Shown here: one piece after another, positions 1-10,504 of the stretch
Numbering within the stretch: position 1 is the stretch's first letter
Layout: each line of letters opens with the position of its first letter
Assembly (NCBI GenBank): GCA_973895155.1
Contig: OZ316893.1
Location: 12,772,001 to 12,836,000 of the forward strand
Length of the DNA: 64,000 nucleotides
From: Marsupella aquatica
Lineage: Eukaryota; Marchantiophyta
Reading direction: 5' to 3'
Notes under the pieces: generated by a model
The model's database searches: none
Told to the model about the DNA's origin: nothing
Seen by the model: only the letters and a program-made list of their open reading frames with translations
Program-made: the position numbers and the translations under genes

Positions 1-350
1 GTGAAGAGGCAACCTTGGAGCCATCACTATACACACGCACTCAGCACCCTATCATTTTATTATGCAAGTGAAAAATACACTTCCTGTTAAGGATTTCACC
101 CCCGACTGTACTTGCCAAAATACGTAACGTTCCAAAAAAACAAAAAAACAAAAAATATAGGTGCCTGAGTCATGTACCTATTCTCAAGTGAATGAGACAA
201 AATTCCTAAATGTTTGAGGGTGTCAACTCCTCCGCTGTCCTCACATGTACTGCCTCTGCACGTACATCCATGACCATATCAGAGTCCAATCATGTATAGT
301 CATAGACACAGGTGCCAGGTGCGAGACCGGTGTGAGATGTCCTCATCTTA
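1..350. other. Left edge, no gene recognised
   Basis: No coding sequence is supported here. A minus-strand AATAAA hexamer lies at 56-61 and could be a distal poly(A) signal for the F-box-like gene that ends at 351, but it is about 290 bases past the stop, so the link is weak. A short A-rich tract sits near 135-155. Confidence 0.4.
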
Positions 351-884
351 CTACCACATCAAATACGGATACCAATCCTGTTGTCGATGCCACTCAGCCC
401 TGAGGTACTCAGGCATGTACATTAAGTCATCAAGGTCTAAACCCTGCTCATGCCATGGTGGTCTTCGATCCGTGCCTACAAGCAGTGGCAGCAGTGCCCT
501 CCATGGTGCACATGTTGCTACCAAGTCCCTCCACTGGGTACTAATTAGTCTATATTTGCAGATATCTTGTGCGCCAGACACCACAAGAACCCTCGGCCAG
601 ACATGTGTAAGAACTATATCATCTGCCAAATCAGGCAACAAGGAACCACCTACAGCATCGTGCTTGTCTAACTCATCTGCTGAAAAGTAAATGTCCTCTT
701 CCGACTGTGCATCCTCATTCACCACAGCATTCACAACACATCCAAGGTCTGCAGGCATTATCTCGGATGGAGCTACACTCTGTCTGGTTACCAATCCACA
801 CAAGTAAGCCCAAGCAGTAGCCATGCACGATGCAACCCGTAGGAGGACCCTACATAGGGCCTGACGGTTTGGAAGAGGCAGCAT
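351..884 (-). CDS. F-box-like protein, hypothetical
   Basis: A 177-residue reading frame from the first ATG; the frame stays open upstream to about 920 but without an ATG. Residues about 84-131 read LPDLADDIVLTHVWPRVL, then a YRLISTQWRDLV stretch and a PWRAL turn. This is the layout of a divergent F-box: leucine/aspartate start, IW core, then RLxSxxWRxLV. In the F-box family this segment binds SKP1 and recruits substrates to an SCF ubiquitin ligase. No LRR, Kelch or other substrate domain follows; the C-terminus is acidic and tryptophan-rich. It lies just downstream of, and in the same orientation as, the BRCT gene. The F-box call is inference from a pattern, and the gene could also be one exon of a longer transcript. 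Confidence 0.45.
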   Translation of the reverse strand: MLPLPNRQALCRVLLRVASCMATAWAYLCGLVTRQSVAPSEIMPADLGCVVNAVVNEDAQSEEDIYFSADELDKHDAVGGSLLPDLADDIVLTHVWPRVLVVSGAQDICKYRLISTQWRDLVATCAPWRALLPLLVGTDRRPPWHEQGLDLDDLMYMPEYLRAEWHRQQDWYPYLMW

Positions 885-1011
885 ACCCACCAAAGTCTTC
901 AACCAAACAGAGCCCAGCAAGTAGATTCACAGTCACACCCCACGCAGCAGGAAACAACAATCACTTCAACTGCGACCAACCATGACAAGATGAGTTAGTT
1001 CAAGGATCACA

Positions 1012-1017
1012 TTTATT
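1012..1017 (-). terminator. Poly(A) signal AATAAA of the BRCT gene
   Basis: A perfect AATAAA on the minus strand about 45 bases beyond the stop codon of the BRCT gene. The spacing suits a short plant 3' UTR. It suggests the BRCT gene ends here rather than reading on into the F-box-like gene. Confidence 0.55.
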
Positions 1018-1060
1018 ACAAAATTGTGATTTATACAAAAATATGAGGGACTCCTACTCC

Positions 1061-1924
1061 TCACTCTCTCCCACCTTTGCTAAGCATACATCTCCGCTGA
1101 ATCTTGGAGGGCCAGGCCTCAAAAATATCAAAGTCCCAAGCATGCTGTCGCTTCCCTCTAGCTGCTGATTCCAGAAGCCAATCAGGGGAAAGCACCCAAA
1201 GATTGTTGTTCATGACAAAATCACGCACTATTGTCTTAAAGAATTTTCTGCATATTTTCATGTATGACAGACCTACAACATGAGTGGAGGTTTCTGTTAG
1301 ACTCTCCTCCACTGTCCCACCTAGCTCAACAACTATGGACTTGTATAGTCTGCACTTAGTCTCCCCAATTCCTTCTTCTGCAAATACCACACTGAACCCC
1401 TTCATAATGGTATTTCTCTCCTTGCCATGCTCATTCAATATAGCATCTGCACGCATAGGATGGTGTCCTATGTTGACAACAGGTCCATATTGGACAGAAG
1501 CAAAGTTGGGTTTCTCTGCCGCTGCTTCATAGGCTTCCTTTTCAGCCAAAGCCTCTGCAGTGGCCTCCTCACTCTCCCACAACTCATATTGCTCAGTACT
1601 CTGTACACACCTATGTTTAACAGAATCGGTCAGCCAAGAGACTTCAACTACTTTTAGACCTTGGTTGGTAATGGCAGAATCAATGAAGGACCATGACCAC
1701 TTGTTCATCACATCCAGCCATGTCCCCGCAACAACATGTGTAGTCTGTGGAGTGATGTCCTTGACTTCAGTCCCATGGAACTCTGAGAATCGTTTTTGTA
1801 CGATTGGCCAACTCACTTGGGTGAACCCATAGTGGCCAGGAATCAAAATGGCTTTGATTCCAGCCAACAGAGGCGGGTGGTCAACCTTTGTACGTTTCCT
1901 AGAGGCCATGTACACACGGGCCAC
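1061..1924 (-). CDS. Tandem BRCT-domain protein
   Basis: A 287-residue intronless frame. BRCT 1 spans about residues 18-116: a GIKAILIP strand, TTHVVAG at 61-67 and the signature VSWLTDSV with Trp97. BRCT 2 spans about 172-270: MKGFSVVFAEE, LGGTVEE, STHVVGL at 213-219 and LSPDWLLES with Trp249. BRCT pairs bind phosphopeptides or partner BRCT domains in DNA repair and checkpoint proteins. A basic RKRTK stretch at 9-13 could be a nuclear signal, and an Ala/Glu-rich helix (about 117-140) links the domains. No ligase, polymerase or RING domain is attached, so this is a stand-alone BRCT protein, unlike BRCA1, XRCC1 or DNA ligase IV. A TATA box lies about 66 bases upstream and AATAAA about 45 bases downstream, so it looks like a complete compact gene. 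Confidence 0.85.
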   Translation of the reverse strand: MARVYMASRKRTKVDHPPLLAGIKAILIPGHYGFTQVSWPIVQKRFSEFHGTEVKDITPQTTHVVAGTWLDVMNKWSWSFIDSAITNQGLKVVEVSWLTDSVKHRCVQSTEQYELWESEEATAEALAEKEAYEAAAEKPNFASVQYGPVVNIGHHPMRADAILNEHGKERNTIMKGFSVVFAEEGIGETKCRLYKSIVVELGGTVEESLTETSTHVVGLSYMKICRKFFKTIVRDFVMNNNLWVLSPDWLLESAARGKRQHAWDFDIFEAWPSKIQRRCMLSKGGRE

Positions 1925-1989
1925 CTAATCACTGCAGACCAGAAGATAATGCGTTCACCTGATAATCGGAGGGCCCTTAAAATGCTGCG

Positions 1990-1995
1990 TTTATA
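1990..1995 (-). promoter_or_regulatory. TATA box of the BRCT gene
   Basis: Minus-strand TATAAA, followed by a C-rich segment and then the ATG at 1924. The spacing of about 66 bases to the ATG allows a start site about 30 bases downstream and a short 5' UTR. Confidence 0.5.
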
Positions 1996-2507
1996 ACTTG
2001 GTCCAGTCCAGTCGTCTGGTGAGTCTCTGCTCCGATTCCAAACGGGAGAAATATTGGGACAAACATACTAGACACCTGCAAGCATGCACCTCATAGTTTG
2101 AATATGTGTCTTCACAATATTGAAGGTGACAAGTGCAATTGTTTTGTGATGCCACATACAGATGTTGTAAATGGGCAGACATTCAATGAGAATACAAAAT
2201 GTTGGTACACTTTAAGGGAATTCTCGCAAATTAAATAGCCTTGTAACTTATATGCTCATAATGAGAAGTCCTGATTTAATTTAAGCAGTGTCATGTAAGT
2301 CGTGATCAAAATGATTGCAGAGTTAAAAAAGTTCCTAGAAGGCTTAAGGGGAGTTTTTGAAGGCATGTACCCAGGAACAAGTAATGAACTTAGGGTACTT
2401 GTTGCCTAAGCATCCTCTCCTACAGAGGTCCTTCTTCTCAAAATTGGAATGTCTGCAATCTCCAAGGTATCCACATCAGGTGCACTATGCATGTACATTA
2501 TTCAGGT
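1996..2507. other. Spacer between BRCT and PHD genes
   Basis: No separate gene is seen. On the minus strand the PHD reading frame reopens beyond its stop, in the same frame, for about 25 codons ending at 2406-2408, with plausible composition (APDVDTLEIADIPILRRR). Two in-frame TGA codons separate it from the PHD gene. It may be a spliced last exon or the decayed tail of a longer ancestor. Confidence 0.3.
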
Positions 2508-3188
2508 TCAAAGCCAAGAAATGTGATCTCTCATGGGAGTGTGCAAAGTAGGATCTATGGCATGGCGATGACAATAGGAGATCCATCGATCAACACCATG
2601 TGCAGAGTGATCATAGATGTGTCTGTCACAAGCATAGCCTTCTGCTTGACGCTCCTTCAAACAATGAAAGTGCCACATGGTGGGACACCTAACACAGTGG
2701 ACTATGTCCACCCAGAAATCTTCATCGTGCTGACCACATGCCTTGCACTTATGAAGTGGGCAAGCTGTGGCAAGATCGGGCAAACATGAAAAACAAAAGA
2801 ACCTCACACAATATCTGTCAGGGCATTTCCTAACAAGTGGTGGAGCATCAACAGAGCCCTCATAAGACCCCAACTTCCCACACTGTGCACACTTAGCCTG
2901 CTTCTCCAAACAATCAGTGCACATCCAGCCTCCCTGGTGTGCTGACGGGAGGCCCACCCCTGGACAGTTGTTTTTTGCAGCAAGGTCAGACTCCGGGTTG
3001 AGGTGGAAATGCCTCATGCAAGGGCCCTCACATATGGCTAAGCCACCACCATCGTCACAAATGGCACAACAATGAGCTGCCTTCTGGAAAATCTGACTTG
3101 CAGAGAAGTTACTACCATCTGGCCCAACTACACCTGTGTTGCTCACCTCTGTCCCCCACTTCTTGGCTCGGATTTTAGGGCGTGCCAT
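2508..3188 (-). CDS. EDM2-like PHD zinc-finger protein, stand-alone
   Basis: A 226-residue intronless frame dominated by Cys/His pairs. PHD 1 begins CAICDDGGGLAICEGPC (residues 41-57) with HFH at 60-62 and closes with CTDC at 90-93. A linking finger runs from C100/C103 through C122, C127, C132 and C135. A second PHD-like module uses C148, C151, C165, C168 and WHFHC at 172-176. The tail, with YCHRHAIDP and TPMRDHISW (205-225), resembles the segment that follows the PHD fingers in plant EDM2, a chromatin reader controlling histone methylation and transcript processing at transposon-containing genes. EDM2 itself is far longer; the parts flanking the PHD array, including its methyltransferase-like domain, are absent. 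This is either a small derived paralogue or a captured fragment. The ATG has a fair GGCATGGC context. Confidence 0.82.
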   Translation of the reverse strand: MARPKIRAKKWGTEVSNTGVVGPDGSNFSASQIFQKAAHCCAICDDGGGLAICEGPCMRHFHLNPESDLAAKNNCPGVGLPSAHQGGWMCTDCLEKQAKCAQCGKLGSYEGSVDAPPLVRKCPDRYCVRFFCFSCLPDLATACPLHKCKACGQHDEDFWVDIVHCVRCPTMWHFHCLKERQAEGYACDRHIYDHSAHGVDRWISYCHRHAIDPTLHTPMRDHISWL

Positions 3189-3857
3189 GCCTACGCATGA
3201 GACAGATAGTACAATTTAGCAGAGTGCACAGACAATACAATTTAGTGCAGTGTACAAAAAGTACAGTGTAGCATATAGACTAGAGTGGCAATTGCTACTG
3301 CAATGAAATGTTCACACACATGTGCAGAGTAGACATACTTTTTGGTTTGTTGAGCCCACACTAAAAACTGATCCCCTCGTACAATAGCTCCACCTACACC
3401 TCAATTTTGTGGCTATGATTCACCAAAGGAGATCTGCAACAAGATTTAATGCATTTGAATCACATATAACAGTCGTGACATGTAAAACAGGCATTTTTTG
3501 AACAGGATTGGTATCAAGCACTGTGATCAGGGTTGTAATTTATACATCCTAAATAGGCTATGATAGTGAATGAGACAAATAAGTTAGGCATAAATCACTT
3601 TTTCCAGGTTATCACATGGCCCATTAATTCCAGTCTTTGAAAGGAGACTTTTAAGTGAGCTTGCTAGCCTCTTAAATTAGGATATTGTACTTAGTGCAGC
3701 CATAATAGGATAAGTTATGTACTGTTGACCCTAAACCCTGGACCCAAAATTGGTCATAATTCAAAATCTTAAGTAAATATCCTCTCTGTTCAAGTCAAAG
3801 TGTTAAGTTATAGGTCAATGGTCTCTGGTTTGTGCATGCGGTGTGACAAGTGGTCCT
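3189..3857. other. Intergenic, short local repeats
   Basis: No gene is recognised. Just upstream of the PHD gene (about 3211-3275) the motif ACAATTTAG and AGTGYAC/GTACA words recur several times, and a minus-strand TATATG lies near 3275. This could be promoter sequence. The rest shows nothing I can name. Confidence 0.35.
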
Positions 3858-4307
3858 CTAGAGCGTGTGATCCAAACATGTGTAGACACCAAAGTGACCG
3901 GTGGTGGGGTCTGGGAGGGCAGGACAAGTGACATCGCCAGGCACACTGCAGGATGGCGAGTGGTTCCAGATGATACATTGTGCTTTGTGAAAAAACCGAC
4001 ATCCAAGAGAACGGTCATCCAACTCTAGGCCAGAAGCCCTACAGGCAGGACAGTCATATTGGCAACTATGCACACACCCTTGGGCCCTAATTTGTGGCGG
4101 GTCATGTACAAGAGACAGAAATACCAAGGATGTTGGGAAGGGTGGAGAAGCAGGTACAGGCCGGCTGTAGTTGTTCCTGGCAACAACTGGGTACTCAAAG
4201 TACCATGCAGACTGGGCTGGAAGGATCCCAAGTCTGACATACTCAAGGCGCAACATCTCTGCCTTGCGTGCAAGCCGCACATGTTCAGCGTTGCGGGTCC
4301 TCACCAT
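3858..4307 (-). CDS. Hypothetical Cys/His-containing protein
   Basis: A 149-residue frame with no match I recognise. It opens with a charged helix (RNAEHVRLARKAEMLRLEYV). A proline-rich middle and a Cys/His-rich half follow (CVHSCQYDCPACRASG, then further Cys and His residues). The Cys spacing hints at metal binding but fits no named finger. It lies upstream of, and in the same orientation as, the PHD gene, so it could be an exon of it; no splice pair was found that joins them cleanly. A frame also runs on the opposite strand (4059-4475); the minus frame is preferred for its composition only. Confidence 0.35.
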   Translation of the reverse strand: MVRTRNAEHVRLARKAEMLRLEYVRLGILPAQSAWYFEYPVVARNNYSRPVPASPPFPTSLVFLSLVHDPPQIRAQGCVHSCQYDCPACRASGLELDDRSLGCRFFHKAQCIIWNHSPSCSVPGDVTCPALPDPTTGHFGVYTCLDHTL

Positions 4308-6256
4308 AAGTGTTGCTTTTGTGGAGATGTCGTGTGTTCACGTCCTCTGATAAGCACCTTCGATCAGCAAGGTGAGCAGGAGCTGTACTTGCCTCACCAA
4401 CAGCAACCAACCTTAAATTATCAGTTCCCACTCACTGTGTCATTCCATTGGTTCCAGCTAGGGGTCACAGTGTAAACATAGCATGAAACACTCATAATCA
4501 ACTTGCTTACAAACTACAATATCCAGAAAGAGTGAAAGTCTCACCCTCCAGTGAGCAGCAGAGAGGTAGTTCACTAGATGTGTTGATGTGCAGTTAAACC
4601 TCCACTATTGCTTACTTTTGGTGTATGCTGCTCAAAAGAAGACATATTAGTAGCAGCAAATTGCAAATAATGGCCATAAGCAAACCGTGAGAGTTTGCAG
4701 AATTCTACGACAAATCCATCACAGCAATGCTCCACAAGAATGAAACCAAGCAAAATTTGGTGACCTCGGCCAATGACAAGGCCAATGTAGTGAACAATCC
4801 TTGACCGATCAGGATATGGATTGGAATTACAATTAGTCAGCTCTTCTTCTTTGTTTTCTAACTCTAGGGAAATGAGCATGACCAGGGAATTCTCTGAGAA
4901 ATAGAAGTGCACAGGGAAAATGAAATTGGCTCATTCAGCTGCGCAAGATGGACCATTGCAGCATACTTGGACAGTTGTTCCGCAATACATAAAATACCCT
5001 AACTTACATGCAATCGATACAATCTGCTTCTGTTGGCTGTCCTACAGCTCACGGCAGTGCCGTTGGGATAGGGTAAGTGAATATTGCCATAGCTGAAGCA
5101 CATTGAGCTTGCAGCATTAAGTGAAGGAGCATGGCCAAAAGCAGAAAAGACAGATAGGTTTTACAAGAAGAAACTAACAACCGCCAATCTGCTCAAATCC
5201 GCTGCATAGATCAGTATCAAACGAACTACATAGCCCTCTTTTGAAAACAATCCAATGTGCTTTGGCTGGTGGATGACAAGGACTGGGAGAAGAGGAAACG
5301 TCTACACAATCAATCCAAATGACGGGACACAGAGACCAGGCACAGAGAGGATTTGTGCTTAGACAAAAACCACAAATTGTAGCATGGGCGCCATAGCATT
5401 CTAGACAAAGCACAAAACATAGAATCTATGAATCTATGACTCATGGACTAACAAAGTGCTTGGGTAGCATGGCAAAAGGAAAGACAAATTTCAAAATGAC
5501 AACATGGCCCGTTTCCGCCATTCATTTGATGTTGCTAGGTGTCCGTAAGATGACTGACCCACAGACAATCCCTACAACCTCATCTGACAGACTGCTTTTC
5601 TAGTGTGAAGAAATACATGATTACAAGCAACACCACGCCTCATCCAAGCAGGGAATTGAAAACATAACCATGTCATTCCTGTATTGGACAGTGTCCTCTA
5701 CCATTGCACTGCATAGTTGTTATTCCATGTTGGTTGTCAACAGTTTGTTGGCTTGCCATAGCCTAGATAGAACAATAAAATACTATACATGAATACAACA
5801 AGAAAAATCTGCATACAGTGATGGCCCGGTCACTTGAGGAAAAACCAAAACTAAGAAGGCAGGCACATGGGCAACCGAGAAAAAAAGCTAGTGGCGCCTC
5901 GCGGAGAATCCAGAATGGTAATGCCCTTGCCCAGAAGCTTGGGAAACAAAAGAGAAAAAAGCAAAACGAGCTACCGACCACCGTCTTGACCAGGCCCGCC
6001 ACAAGGTATGGCTGGAGGCTGTGGTCCCCCCCTTAGTAAAGAAAAGGATGCAAGTGTGTGCACGGGGCACAAGGCATGTTCGGATCCAGGGAGGAGCACA
6101 ACAGTAATGTCAAGCAAGAAGTGTGGAGAGACCAAACAGTAAACAAAAATAGGGGAGAACAAACATACATCAGCAGTAGCAGGAAACGAGAAAGTTGATT
6201 TGGGAGGGATTGTAGGGAGAGAGCTTTTGGTGGGCTCAGCTACGCGTGAAATATCG
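4308..6256. other. Region with unrecognised small frames
   Basis: Two minus-strand frames are notable without being assignable: 4574-4912 (112 residues, with a hydrophobic core around HYIGLVIGRGHQILLGFILV) and 5174-5413 (79 residues, very Cys-rich at its start). They share orientation with the genes to the left and could be exons. A plus-strand frame at 5818-6036 is strongly Lys/Arg-rich, but it is overlapped by three frames on the other strand. None has enough support to call a gene. Confidence 0.25.
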
Positions 6257-6344
6257 GGAGATAGATGCGCGAGAGAGTGAAGAGGGTGGCAAGCGGAAGA
6301 CAGGTTGGGACTGGACCCTTGGTGCCGGGGGGTAATATATGGGG
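6257..6344 (+). repeat. 88-bp direct repeat, copy 1
   Basis: This 88-bp block recurs almost unchanged at 7181-7268. It begins GGAGATAGATGCGCGAGAGA and ends at GGTAATATATGGGG. The copies differ at a few bases and are about 0.92 kb apart. On the minus strand both encode a similar peptide (HQGSSPN, then LHSLAHLSP), but the frames around them are unrelated, so a shared repeat is more likely than a shared exon. Confidence 0.75.
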
Positions 6345-7180
6345 TAATATACGCAGAGACAAAGTTGTACTCACTTGATTGAGTAGGCAAGTGGGTGGAC
6401 AAAGATCAACAACCGCAGTAGCAGCACAGCCAGAGAGGCAACAAAGGGGAAATTTCAGCAAAGGTAAGCGACACAGACAACTCACCCTCCGTACCCTCCG
6501 TACCTAACCTAACCTCCCAGCTCCAAAGTTGCAAGAGCAAGAAGTCAAAGGCACTGAAACAAAGCGGGTGGCAGTTTCAGTATCTCAGGCAATGCAAAAT
6601 TAATCCATACTTAATCAGCCCTGGCCACACGTTCCTTCAAAGCCCCTCATACTAGCAAGCAGGTCTGGCCTGTGAATCTTGTAGTGCTTAACAATACAAA
6701 GCCTTCCCAAGTACCAATTCAAAAGTAGCAGAAATAGATCGAAAGCTAGTTCCGATGATAGCTCCCAAAAGCTTTCCTCAGCCCGATTCCTATGCACATC
6801 AGAGGAGCTCAAACCATTTAGAAATGAGATCACAGATTACTCTTGACAATCTCAAAAATGCCACAACCTAAGCACTGACAGCTCCGTCCCCCCATTCTAA
6901 TTTCTCCGACAAGTTTGCCTTAAAGCACATCCACTCGCAGTTCAAGCAGATTCAGAATCATCATAGACAATAGAGTGCTCCACCATAGCCCACGGTAGGT
7001 CCACGACCATCGTAACGAACGCTCCGCCCAGCTCCGCCCCTACCGGGGCTTATTAGTATTGCTCACTTTTAAGAAGGGCAGTTTTCACAAAAGCAGTCTA
7101 ATTGCCTAGACTGCACTAGAAAAGTTGGAGGCAATATCACAGCGGAGCATTCTGCGTCTAAGGGCCAGCGACGCCGTTCA

Positions 7181-7268
7181 GGAGATAGATGCGCGAGAGA
7201 GTGAAGATGGTGGGGAGCGGAAGACGGGTTGGGACTGGACCCTTGGTGCCGATGGGTAATATGTGGGG
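7181..7268 (+). repeat. 88-bp direct repeat, copy 2
   Basis: Second copy of the block at 6257-6344. The sequence between the copies (6345-7180) has no recognised gene. The pair may be short terminal or subterminal repeats of an unknown element, but no target duplication was found around them. Confidence 0.75.
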
Positions 7269-7613
7269 TTTCAATGAACAATGGGCCAGTTTGAGGAGGA
7301 TTAAGAAGCGCGCACCCCATGTTCTTGTGTGGTGGTTGGGTGGGGTTTTGTTTGATAGAAGAAGAAATCACCATTCTCTTATGGAAGAAAGAAAATCGCA
7401 GGAAACAGTGGGCGGGAGAACAAGGCATGTAATAGAGTACTTGCGGTTACTCTAACGGTGCACGAACACTCACCTTTGTCTTCCGCTTTGTCTGCAGTGG
7501 CCGACAAATCCCAGAGCGCTGCCGAGCTCGGTGGTTGCTTGATGGTTGAAAGTGCGCAGCTCACGTCCCTACCTCAATGTCCAACTCAATGTGGATGCAG
7601 CAGCTTCTCTTGG

Positions 7614-7677
7614 TCGCATCTCCTCTTCGTCGCATCTCCTCTTGGTTGCATCTCCTCCTTGTCGCAACTCCTCTTGG
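7614..7677 (+). repeat. 16-bp tandem repeat, four units
   Basis: Four back-to-back units of TCGCATCTCCTCTTSG with one to four differences each. A 28-bp segment containing GATGGTTGA and GCGCAGCT also appears twice nearby, around 7540 and 7703. Nothing suggests coding. Confidence 0.8.
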
Positions 7678-8488
7678 GGTTCACAGCTAGCGCGCAGCAG
7701 CGCTCGATGGTTGACAATGCGCAGCTGAGCTAGGAGAAGAACTGAATGATTGTGGCTGCTCTTCTCTGCAGTCCAAGCACCCGGCTGGCAGCTCCGCAAA
7801 CCCTGATCGTAGCTGCAATCTCTACTCCGTTGATTGAAGAGCCTCCCTCTTCAAAGCTCGGTTGACCTAGCTCTGCGATTGACGGAGCTTTCATCCTCTG
7901 CATCAAAAACCCTCCACCACCCGACCTTGCGCGTACTTCAGGAAGCTCCTTACCACCAAGCGCTTCTCGGGGATGCCTCGCAACAATGTCCTTACCACCT
8001 AACGACTCTCAAGGCTGACTCTCCCAAACCAATGCAAACCCCTTGCAATCTAATACACTGTGTCCAAACAGAGGCAGAACTGTCAAAAGCGCTCGCAGTA
8101 GTGGACGCAACAATGTGAAGTGAATGAGCTCCGACCTTCCCTCGCAAAATGCTTACCCTAAACTCTGCTCGTATGCTAAACTCACAAACATTCCGCAGGT
8201 TGTTCTGTCGCAAAGCACAAATGATGGGGCCCAAACGCATGGGGCGCGGACACTCGATACTTCCCTTCACAAAAACCCAGTTTCATACGATGACCAAAGC
8301 ATACTCACCCTAACCCAAGACTTAGTGCAAACAGGACCCTAAACGCTAATCCAGGGCCCGTTTCCGTTGAGTTGAGCCGTTAGGCTTGATAAGTCATGGC
8401 CAGAGTCTTGATGTAGGGGAACAATGTGGACTTAATTAGGCAACAAATGAGTACATTTGGGTGAGGGTAAAGGATAACTTTAAATAAA

Positions 8489-9200
8489 TCCCTTTGGTGA
8501 CAAAGATGAGGCCACTTAATCAGTTGTGCCCCACCCTACCCCCCCCCCCCCCCCCTCCGGGCCCCCCTCATGGAATTACCTCTATCAAAAGTACCCTAAG
8601 TTATGAAAAGTACCCGTTACATGGACCTGTTTTGAGAGTTGAAAGATAATCAGAAGTAAAGGGACCATGGAGAAGAGGGGGCCAATGTAATTAAGTCAAG
8701 CATCACTCATTCAAAATACACATGGACATAGTTGGGTACTATATGAGACACCAGGGGACAAGACATTTTTGAAGGGTTGGCATATTTACCCTCATCCCTA
8801 AACTTGGATGTGGTGCACATAACATCCACTCTCCTACCCCAAGTACAAAACAACTCCTAACAACTTAGGCCCAATGTAGTCACTTGTGCCCAACCATGTT
8901 CATTAAGAGCCTAAATGTTTTCATTTCACCCACATTGCATGTTGTTGGGGGTTCCATGGTCTGTTATTATAATGTAACTCCTCATGTGAACTTTGTGAAA
9001 TTTAGTATTTAAGGGACCATGGAGAAAGTAGGCCAATGGAGTAATTGGAACCATGAACCTTTTTGGTCACAAATAAGGCCATCTAATGAGTTATGCCCCT
9101 TGCTATCACCATCTTTATAGAATTAACCCTCTTCAACATAAGTGATCATTACCCATGTAGTGCTAGACTATTCACCGTTCACAAAGTAGCAAGGACCCTT
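8489..9200 (+). repeat. Diverged direct-repeat region with a C17 run
   Basis: Two related segments, about 8489-8650 and 9040-9200, share GGTSACAAAKATRAGGCCA and RTTRTGCCCC. A second pair shares GGGACCATGGAGAA, at about 8660 and 9013. A run of 17 C lies at 8539-8555. No coding potential is seen in 8343-9600. This is probably old repeat debris flanking the transposase element. Confidence 0.5.
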
Positions 9201-9600
9201 CTCATAGTCATTTAGAGAACCATATAACACTAATAGTCTTTTGTAGTTTTCAACAAAACCGGCACAATGAGAGCGAGTCGTTTCAAGTATGGAAAAAGGA
9301 CTTAGTGGGCTTAGTCCTATAAGGTATGGTCTAAATGGCCCCGGTTTCTACTAGTGAGGTTTGTGGTGGGCTGGACACAAGGTGGATCTAGCTGCCTTAA
9401 TTTGAAGCAATCTTTGCAAATTATACATAGGTGAGTGGGGAATCACTGATACTTCTTGTTGTCTTTGCTACTTTCATTTGATCTGTGCATTCCAATTTTT
9501 TGTCGCTCTTGTATGGATTTAACAAACAGGGCTCTGTGTGCTTTGCTCAGGTAAGCATTTCTTTTCACGTTCTGTGAGTTAGGCTTTGTCTTTTTGCTAT

Positions 9601-9840
9601 AGATATAGAATTGTTTGCAGGTTCCATCAAATCCAAGGGGACCACTGGGGAAGTAATGCCCTCAGTGGAGATTGCTAGATTTCACCACTGGCAATCTAGC
9701 GCTCCTTGGAGGCGAGTTGTAGATCTAGGATTGTTTGCAGGGCCCATCAAATCCAAGGAGACCATTGGGGAAGTAATGCCCTCAATGGAGACTGCCAGAT
9801 TTCATCCCTGGCAATCTAGCGCTCCTTGGAGGCGAAGCAG
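9601..9840 (+). repeat. Two tandem 120-bp repeats, open in one frame
   Basis: Units 9601-9720 and 9721-9840 are aligned without gaps and differ at a modest number of sites. Because 120 is 40 codons, both stay open in the same frame and encode twin peptides around IKSKxTxGEVMPS and WQSSAPWRR. Each unit begins with TTGTTTGCAG, which resembles a splice acceptor. The block sits 0.7 kb upstream of the transposase frame. Whether it is coding, an untranslated exon or a plain repeat cannot be told. Confidence 0.6.
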
Positions 9841-10504
9841 GTGCAGGTAGCCTGGAAGTGGGGGGAAAGACTACTTAGAGCCTAGCCATAGGGTATGGGT
9901 TGTCCAAGGGATGTCACTATTCAAGCAAGGTCCAGTGAGTAAATAAATTCCAAACAGCCCATTGCACATGTCAAGGAGAGAGATTGGAGTGATGGGCCTG
10001 GCCTCGACTGCACATGGACCAAGCACAAACTGGGACAAGCTCAATTGGGACAAGCTAATCTAGGACAAGCTATTTTGGGACAAACTGAAGCGGCCATGTG
10101 TAGATCCCACTCTCTCTTGTGCTTACGCTGAAACCAGAGTCCTTGCATGCAAAGGGTATGTCCCTTCCCACCCGAAAGGAGAAAGCTGCAATGGACCTTT
10201 TACAAGCCAATCACCATGAGAAATGGCCGGGATGGGGCAAGGCTCTTGTGGAATTGGTCTGGTGGATGCGGTCGTGATAGATGGGCTTCCTTAGGTTACT
10301 TGTAGGGCACCAAATCTTCATAAATCCCTATGTTGTTGTCATTGGATGAGTTTGTGGGTTTACAAAGTAACAGATAACTGTCTGTGTTGCTTTGATTGAG
10401 TCCATTTTTATTCTGGTGTTTCTCTCTTGTGTTGTGCTCTGTTTGCAGGCCTATGCCCTTGGCATATGTCATTTGGATAGGGAATTAAACGTGGGACATA
10501 GAGG
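9841..10504. other. Upstream region of the transposase gene
   Basis: No gene is called. Pyrimidine tracts ending in CAG, for example TGCTCTGTTTGCAG near 10436-10449, look like splice acceptors, so the transposase may have an untranslated or short first exon here. The word GGGACAAGCT recurs around 10030-10080. Confidence 0.35.

Noticed and set aside
292-690. Plus-strand frame opposite the F-box-like gene
   Set aside because: It is antisense to a better minus-strand frame with an F-box-like pattern and has no domain of its own.
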